Below are positions 57,987-64,000 of a stretch of 64,000 nucleotides of DNA, one piece after another (the first letter of the stretch is position 1; each line of letters opens with the position of its first letter). The notes below the pieces were generated by a model, which saw only the letters and a list, made by a program, of their open reading frames with translations, made no database searches and had not been told where the DNA came from. The translations under genes and the position numbers were made by a program. Source of the DNA: Rutidosis leptorrhynchoides (Eukaryota > Streptophyta > Magnoliopsida > Asterales > Asteraceae); NCBI RefSeq assembly GCF_046630445.1, contig NC_092333.1, positions 99,036,001-99,100,000 of the forward strand. Reading direction: 5' to 3'.

Positions 57987-60900
57987 TTAAGCTGTTGAAG
58001 GTGTTGATGAATCTTCTGGAAATAGATGCGGGTATTTCTTCTTCATCTGATCTTCACGCTCCCAGGTGAACTCGGGTCCTCTACGAGTATTCCATCAAAC
58101 CTTAACAATTGGTATCTTGTTTTGCTTAAGTCTTTTAACCTCACGATCCATTATTTCGACGGGTTCTTCGATGAATTGAAGTTTTTCGTTGATTTGGATT
58201 TCATCTAACGGAATAGTGAGATCTTCTTTAGCAAAACATTTCTTCAAATTCGAGACGTGGAAAGTGTTATGTACAGCCGCGAGTTGTTGAGGTAACTCAA
58301 GTCGGTAAGCTACTGGTCCGACACGATCAATAATCTTGAATGGTCCAATATACCTTGGATTTAATTTCCCTCGTTTACCAAATCGAACAACGCCTTTCCA
58401 AGGTGCAACTTTAAGCATGACCATCTCTCCAATTTCAAATTCTATATCTTTTCTTTTAATGTCAGCGTAGCTCTTTTGTCGACTTTGGGCAGTTTTCAAC
58501 CGTTGTTGAATTTGGATGATCTTCTCGGTAGTTTCTTGTATAATCTCCGGAACCGTAATCTGTCTATCCCCCACCTCACTCTAACAAATCGGAGACCTGC
58601 ACTTTCTACCATAAAGTGCTTCAAACGGCGCCATCTCAATGCTTGAATGGTAGCTGTTGTTATAGGAAAATTCTGCTAACGGTAGATGTCGATCCCAACT
58701 GTTTCCGAAATCAATAACACATGCTCGTAGCATGTCTTCAAGCGTTTGTATCGTCCTTTCGCTCTGCCCATCAGTTTGTGGATGATAGGCAGTACTCATG
58801 TCTAGACGAGTTCCTAATGCTTGCTGTAATGTCTGCCAGAATCTTGAAATAAATCTGCCATCCCTATCAGAGATAATAGAGATTGGTATTCCATGTCTGG
58901 AGATGACTTCCTTCAAATACAGTCGTGCTAACTTCTCCATCTTGTCATCTTCTCTTATTGGTAGGAAGTGTGCGGATTTGGTGAGATGATCAACTATTAC
59001 CCAAATAGTATCAAAACCACTTGCAGTCCTTGGCAATTTAGTGATGAAATCCATGGTAATGTTTTCCCATTTCTATTCCGGGATTTCGGGTTGTTGAAGT
59101 AGACCTGATGGTTTCTGATACTCAGCTTTGACCTTAGAACACGTCAAACATTCTCCTACGTATTTAGCAACATCGGCTTTCATACCCGGCCACCAAAAAT
59201 ATTTCTTGAGATCCTTGTACATCTTCCCCGTTCCAGGATGTATTGAGTATCTGGTTTTATGAGCTTCTCTAAGTACCATTTCTCTCATATCTCCAAATTT
59301 TGGTACCCAAATCCTTTCAGCCCTATACCGGGTTCCGTCTTCCCGAATATTAAGATGCTTCTCCGATCCTTTGGGTATTTCATCCTTTAAATTTCCCTCT
59401 TTTAAAACTCCTTGTTGTGCCTCCTTTATTTGAGTAGTAAGGTTATTATGAATCATTATATTCATAGATTTTACTCGAATGGGTTCTCTGTCCTTCCTGC
59501 TCAAGGCATCGGCTACCACATTTGCCTTCCCCGGGTGGTAACGAATCTCAAAGTCGTAATCATTCAATAATTCAATCCACCTACGCTGCCTCATATTCAG
59601 TTGTTTCTGATTAAATATGTGTTGAAGACTTTTGTGGTCGGTATATATAATACTTTTGACCCCATATAAGTAGTGCCTCCAAGTCTTTAATGCAAAAACA
59701 ACCGCGCCTAATTCCAAATCATGCGTCGTATAATTTTGTTCGTGAATCTTCAATTATCTAGACGCATAAGCAATCACCTTCGTTCGTTGCATTAATACAC
59801 AACCGAGACCTTGCTTTGATGCATCACAATAAATCACAAAATCATCATTCCCTTCAGGCAATGACAATATAGGTGCCGTAGTTAGCTTTTTCTTCAATAA
59901 CTGAAACGCTTTCTCTTGTTCATCATTCCATTCAAATTTCTTCCCTTTATGCGTTAATGCAGTCAAGGGTTTTGCTATTCTGGAAAAGTCTTGGATGAAC
60001 CTTCTGTAGTAACCAGCTAGTCCTAAAAACTGGCGTATGTGTTTCGGAGTTTTCGGGGTTTCCCAGTTTTCAACAGTTTCTATCTTTGCCGGATCCACCT
60101 TAATACCTTCTTTGTTCACTATGTGACCGAGGAATTGAACTTCTTCCAACCAAAATGCACACTTTGAAAACTTAGCGTACAATTCTTCCTTTCTCAATAC
60201 TTCTAACACCTTTCTCAAATGTTCACCGTGTTCTTGGTCATTCTTTGAGTAAATAAGTATGTCATCAATGAAAACAATGACAAACTTGTCAAGGTATGGT
60301 CCACACACTCGGTTCATAAGGTCCATGAACACAGCTGGTGCATTAGTTAAACCAAACGGCATGACCATAAACTCGTAATGACCGTAACGTGTTCTAAAAG
60401 CAGTCTTTGGAATATCATCTTCTTTCACCCGCATTTGATGATACCCGGAACGTAAGTCAATCTTTGAATAAACAGACGAGCCTTGTAGTTGATCAAATAA
60501 GTCGTCGATTCTCGGTAGTGGGTAACGGTTCTTGATGGTAAGTTTGTTCAACTCTCGGTAGTCGATACACAATCTGAATGTACCATCTTTCTTCTTGACA
60601 AATAAAACAGGAGCTCCCCACGGTGATGTGCTTGGTCGAATGAAACCATGCTCTAAAAGTTCTTGTAATTGGCTTTGTAGTTCTTTCATCTCACTGGGTG
60701 CGAGTCTGTAAGGAGCACGAGCTATTGGTGCAGCTCCTGGTACAAGATCTATTTGAAATTCAACGGATCGATGTGGGGGTAATCCCGGTAATTCTTTCGG
60801 AAATACATCGGGAAATTCTTTTGCAATGGGAACATCATTGATGCTCTTTTCTTCAGTTTGTACTTTCTCGACGTGTGCTAGAACAGCATAGCAACCTTTT

Positions 60901-62558
60901 CTTATTAGTTTTTGTGCCTTCAAATTACTAATAAGATGTAGCTTCGTGTTGCCCTTTTCTCCGTACACCATTAAGGGTTTTCCTTTTTCTCGTATAATGC
61001 GAATTGCATTTTTGTAACAAACGATCTCCGCTTTCACTTCTTTCAACCAGTCCATACCGATTATCACATCAAAACTCCCTAACTCTACTGGTATCAAATC
61101 AATCTTAAATGTTTCGCTAACCAGTTTAATTTCTCGATTCCGACATATATTATCTGCTGAAATTAATTTACCATTTGCTAATTCGAGTAAAAATTTACTA
61201 TCCAAAGGCGTCAATGGACAACTTAATTTAGCACAAAAATCTCTACTCATATAGCTTCTATCCGCACCCGAATCAAATAAAACGTAAGCAGATTTATTGT
61301 CAATAAGAAACGTACCCGTAACAAGCTCCGGGTCTTCCTGTGCCTCTGCTGCATTAATATTGAAAACTCTTCCGCGGCCTTGTCCATTCGTGTTCTCCTG
61401 GTTCGGGCAATTTCTAATAATGTGGCCCGGTTTTCCACATTTATAACAAACTACATTGGCATAGCTTGCTTCGACACTACTTGCTCCGCCATTACTGGTT
61501 CCGACACCATTTGTTCCTTTCGTTCTATTAACCCCTGGTCCGTAGACCTCACACTTCTCCGCGCTATGACCATTTCTTTTACACTTGTTGCAAAATTTGG
61601 TGCAGAACCCCGAGTGATTCTTTTCACACCTTTGGCATAGCTGCTTCTGATTGTTGTTGTTGTTGCGGTTATTATTGTTGTTGGGATGATTGTTGTAGTT
61701 GCTGTTGTTGTTGTTGTTGTTGTTGGGCCGTTTGTTGTAGTTGTGATTGATGTTGCGATTGTTGGGATAATTGTTGCGATTATTGTTGTAATTGCTGTTG
61801 TTGTTGTATTGGTGATTCTTATCACCGTTTTCCTCCCACTTTCTTTTGACTTGCTTCACATTGGCCTCTTCAGCAGTCTGTTCTTTAATTCTTTCTTCAA
61901 TTTGGTTCACGAGTTTGTGAGCCATTCTACATGCCTGTTGTATGGAGGCGGGCTCGTGTGAACTTATATCTTCTTGGATTCTTTCCGGTAATCCTTTCAC
62001 AAACGCGTCGATCTTCTCTTCCTCATCTTCGAATGCTCCCGGACACAATAGGCACAATTCTGTGAATCGTCTTTCGTACGTGGTAATATCAAATCCTTGG
62101 GTTCGTAACCCTCTAAGTTCTGTCTTGAGCTTATTGACCTCGGTTCTGGGACGGTACTTCTCGTTCATCAAGTGCTTGAATGCTGACCACGGTAGTGCGT
62201 ACGCATCGTCTTGTCCCACTTGCTCTAGATAGGTATTCCACCATGTTAACGCAGAACCTGTGAAGGTATGCGTAGCGTACTTCACTTTGTCCTCTTTAGT
62301 ACACTTACTTATGGCAAACACCGATTCGACCTTCTCGGTCCACCGTTTCAATCCGATCGGTCCTTCGGTTCCATCAAATTCCAAAGGTTTGCAGGCAGTG
62401 AATTCTTTGTAGGTGCATCCTACACGATTTCCTGTACTGCTAGATCCAAGGTTATTGTTGGTATGTAGCGCAGCCTGTACTGCGGCTATGTTTGAAGCTA
62501 GAAAAGTACGGAATTCCTCTTCATTCATATTCACTGTGTGTCGAGTAGTCGGTGCCAT
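57987..62558 (-). pseudogene. gag-pol: Gag-Pol of the minus-strand chromovirus, four point stops
   Basis: One unshifted frame of 1524 codons from ATG 62558 (an ATG 12 codons upstream at 62594 is possible). Gag core; Asn-rich tract coded at about 61640-61810; knuckles [14 protein letters not shown] and [14 protein letters not shown]; protease DSGAD near 61260; RT FIDD at 60261-60272; RNase H; integrase HHCC ([19 protein letters not shown]) and DDE core (MDFITKL, SDRDGRF, GQSERTI); chromodomain-like end with [11 protein letters not shown] and FTWERED. Stops: TAA 59754-59756 (Gln expected), TAG 59073-59075 and 58581-58583 (Trp), and TGA near 58095 (Arg). All are single transitions. All catalytic residues are intact, so inactivation is recent. 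Confidence 0.92.
61640..61810 (-). repeat. GTT/ATT-rich tract coding an Asn-rich gag segment
   Basis: Imperfect GTT-type trinucleotide repeat on the plus strand. In gag it codes a stretch of about 55 residues that is mostly Asn with Tyr, Arg and Pro, just before the zinc knuckles. Opposite-strand ORFs over it (61451-61825, 61686-61961) are shadows. Confidence 0.9.
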
Positions 62559-62594
62559 TTCCTTCAAAATAGTCAAATGGAACAAGTTAATCAT

Positions 62595-62899
62595 ACAGAA
62601 TATTAAGAGTAGTTAATAGTATTTCGTAGCATAATATGAACTCATTTATAAAAGCTTTTTCTTCATATTAGCGTTTTATAAGTTTAAATTCGGGTAGTAC
62701 CTACCCGTTAAGTTCATACTTAGTAGCTAATATACAATTCAACTACTACAATTCTATATGAAAAACTGATTATAATAATATTTCGCGTTCAAACTTTTAT
62801 ACAATATTTTACAAACTTACAATACCGCTTATTTTACATAAAGCATGAAATATAGCACACAATAACTTTGATACAAGATAGTTGTGAAGATAATTCTAG
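62595..62899 (-). other. Spacer between F-box gene and gag, with palindromic motif
   Basis: About 305 bases without a gene. Near 62688-62712 the minus strand reads AACGGGTAGGTACTACCCG, a 7-bp inverted repeat around GTA. It closely resembles the 3' LTR junction of the same element (AACGGGTAGGTAC then TGTAGTTACCCG) without the intervening TGTAGT. Confidence 0.7.
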
Positions 62900-63583
62900 C
62901 TAGTACACAAGTCGTTCAGCAAAGGCAATAAAGACACGTAATTCATACGTCCAGAAACAAGTCATGCATTCTGGTTTTACTAGGACTACTTCCCATCCTT
63001 GGTCTTGTGCAACATAACCGTTATGGCCGTTGATAAGACAGCGTGTTGTAACGTCGTCAAAGGGACGAGGGTTACGTAATGTCCAACAGTCCCGTAACAA
63101 TCTAAAAACCTCATTTCTTACCCCAATTACCGACTCCGTCACTTGTGGGAACGTTTTGTTTAATAGCTGTAGCCCGATGTTCTTTTTCTCACTTTGGTGA
63201 GAAGCGAACATTACTAACCCATAAGCATAGCATGCTTCTTTATGTTGCATGTTAGCCGCTTTTTCTAAATCATGAAGTCCTATATTCGGATACATTGAGT
63301 CAAAATAATTTCTTAACCCGTTGCGTAAAATAGCATTTGAGTTCCCCGCAATATATGCATCAAAGTAAACACATCGTAACTTATGGGTTTCCCAATGTGA
63401 TATCCCCCATCTTTCAAACGAAAGTCTCTTATAAACCAAGACATTCTTGGAACGTTCTTCGAATGTCTTACAAACTGATCTCGCCTTAAATAGTTGTGCC
63501 GAGGAATTCTGACCGACTCTAGACAAGATTTCATCAATCATGTCTCCGGGTAGGTCTCTTAAAATATTGGGTTGTCTATCCAT
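62900..63583 (-). CDS. F-box protein (At1g67623/At2g35280-like) inside a retrotransposon leader
   Basis: 227 codons, ATG 63583, no breaks. F-box at about residues 5-50 (LRDLPGDMIDEILSRVG, then ARSVCKTFEERSKN), the part that would bind SKP1 in an SCF ubiquitin ligase. Then a segment typical of this plant family: GNSNAILRNGLRNYFDS, followed by a Sel1/TPR-like piece (GLHDLEKAANMQHKEACYAYGLVMF). The C-terminal third has Cys residues (CMTC) but no clear zinc finger. It lies on the same strand as gag-pol, 340 bases upstream of the gag ATG, where only a leader is expected. It is intact while pol has four stops. Family assignment is by pattern; the target is unknown. Alternative: a host gene trapped in a rearranged element. 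Confidence 0.72.
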   Translation of the reverse strand: MDRQPNILRDLPGDMIDEILSRVGQNSSAQLFKARSVCKTFEERSKNVLVYKRLSFERWGISHWETHKLRCVYFDAYIAGNSNAILRNGLRNYFDSMYPNIGLHDLEKAANMQHKEACYAYGLVMFASHQSEKKNIGLQLLNKTFPQVTESVIGVRNEVFRLLRDCWTLRNPRPFDDVTTRCLINGHNGYVAQDQGWEVVLVKPECMTCFWTYELRVFIAFAERLVY

Positions 63584-63721
63584 TTTGTGTTTTATACTGT
63601 AAAATAGACAAGAGTTAGATTCATAAAAAAAAAATACTTATTAATACAAGCAATTTTTACATATATCATAAAGCATAAGCACACTATATTACATATATTA
63701 CACCACATGAATACAACTATC

Positions 63722-64000
63722 TTATTCCGACTCGCTTATTTCTTCTTCTTCGGTTTTGGTTCGTTTTGCCAAGTTTCTAGGGATATATGATTTTCCCCTA
63801 ATACGAGCCGTCGTTATCCACATTGGTTTAGAAAAACCTGGTGGTTTAGAGGTTCCCGGGTCATTGTTACAACTTAAGGACTTCGGGGGTTGACGATACA
63901 TATAAAGTTCATCGGGGTTGGAATTAGATTTCTCTATTTTTATGCCCTTTCCCTTATTATTTTCTTTTGCCTTTTTAAATTCAGTTGGGGTAATTTCTAT
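63722..64000 (-). CDS. Partial ORF upstream of the F-box gene, C-terminus only
   Basis: The minus frame is open from the window edge for 92 codons to TAA at 63722-63724, 138 bases before the F-box ATG. It is basic and Lys/Asn-rich at first (KKAKENNKGKGIKIEK), has a Pro-rich middle (GTSKPPGFSKPMW) and ends in an acidic tail (EEEEISESE). I recognise no domain. Same strand and close spacing suggest it belongs to the same element transcript, as a second accessory gene. Confidence 0.5.
   Translation of the reverse strand: MEITPTEFKKAKENNKGKGIKIEKSNSNPDELYMYRQPPKSLSCNNDPGTSKPPGFSKPMWITTARIRGKSYIPRNLAKRTKTEEEEISESE

Larger units (their letters stand above)
54700..64000 (-). mobile_element. Ty3/gypsy chromovirus, minus strand, 5' end outside window
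   Basis: 3' LTR 54700-57951, gag-pol 57987-62558, then two more minus-strand ORFs up to the right edge. The 5' LTR and PBS must lie beyond 64000: neither an LTR end (TGAAATGTCCCG form) nor a reversed tRNA-iMet PBS appears in 62595-64000. It is inserted in the leader of element H; the left flank is TACTC (54695-54699), and the partner duplication is outside the window. Confidence 0.85.

Noticed and set aside
61380..62616. Plus-strand ORFs opposite gag (61380-61640, 61686-61961, 61942-62232, 62413-62616)
   Set aside because: Shadows of the minus-strand gag-pol frame; the Val-rich one mirrors the Asn tract.
8305..64000. Endogenous pararetrovirus (caulimovirus) sequence
   Set aside because: All RT-containing regions have LTRs or integrase and Ty3/gypsy order; no movement protein or coat/RT arrangement of a caulimovirus was seen.

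Overview
This window is nuclear DNA of a flowering plant, built almost entirely from transposable elements stacked inside one another. The retroelement lineages (Athila-type and Tekay/chromovirus-type Ty3/gypsy, plant L1-type LINE), tRNA-iMet and tRNA-Asp primer sites, AT-rich spacers and heavily C-to-T decayed reading frames all point to a eudicot. Asteraceae is my best guess, from family-level resemblance only. No conserved host housekeeping gene, rRNA, tRNA gene or CRISPR array was found.

Layout, left to right. 1-2519: ends of two older LTRs, one carrying an array of short GC-rich palindromes. 2520-~7400: a decayed L1-type LINE with an ORF1 remnant and a frameshifted ORF2 (endonuclease, RT with YVDD, C-terminal zinc finger). 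7865-8304 and 24853-24885: the two halves of one minus-strand ORF, split by a 16.5-kb minus-strand Athila element (8305-24852, TSD ATGAA). The Athila has 2-kb LTRs, a tRNA-Asp PBS, gag-pro-RT, RNaseH-integrase, a small Cys/His ORF and an env-position ORF. Its RT has lost both catalytic aspartates. 25027-28351: part of a minus-oriented LTR with an (AAT)n tract.

28352-54699 is a deep nest. A Ty3/gypsy element, here called 'H', contributes its 5' LTR in three pieces (28352-30045, 49226-50270, 53715-53927), then a tRNA-iMet PBS and a leader. Inside that LTR sit a second element (30046-49220, TSD ATCCG) without recognisable gag-pol but with an accessory ORF, and a solo LTR (50271-53709, TSD GAACT). 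Inside the second element sits a young Tekay-like chromovirus (36789-45952, TSD TGAAA) with a nearly intact gag-pol. H's leader is in turn interrupted at 54700 by a minus-strand chromovirus running off the right edge: 3' LTR 54700-57951, gag-pol 57987-62558 with four point stops, then an F-box gene and another ORF upstream of gag.

The most unusual signals are these. (1) An F-box gene of the At1g67623/At2g35280 type lies where a retrotransposon leader should be, between PBS and gag. (2) Arrays of tandem RNA-type hairpins with conserved loops and covarying stems occur in the LTRs of two different families, one array just downstream of a TATA box. (3) Short palindromes occur in pairs or arrays with regular spacing in several unrelated LTR families. 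(4) A recently inserted Athila copy encodes a catalytically dead RT. No functional claim here was tested; all identities rest on motifs read by eye.
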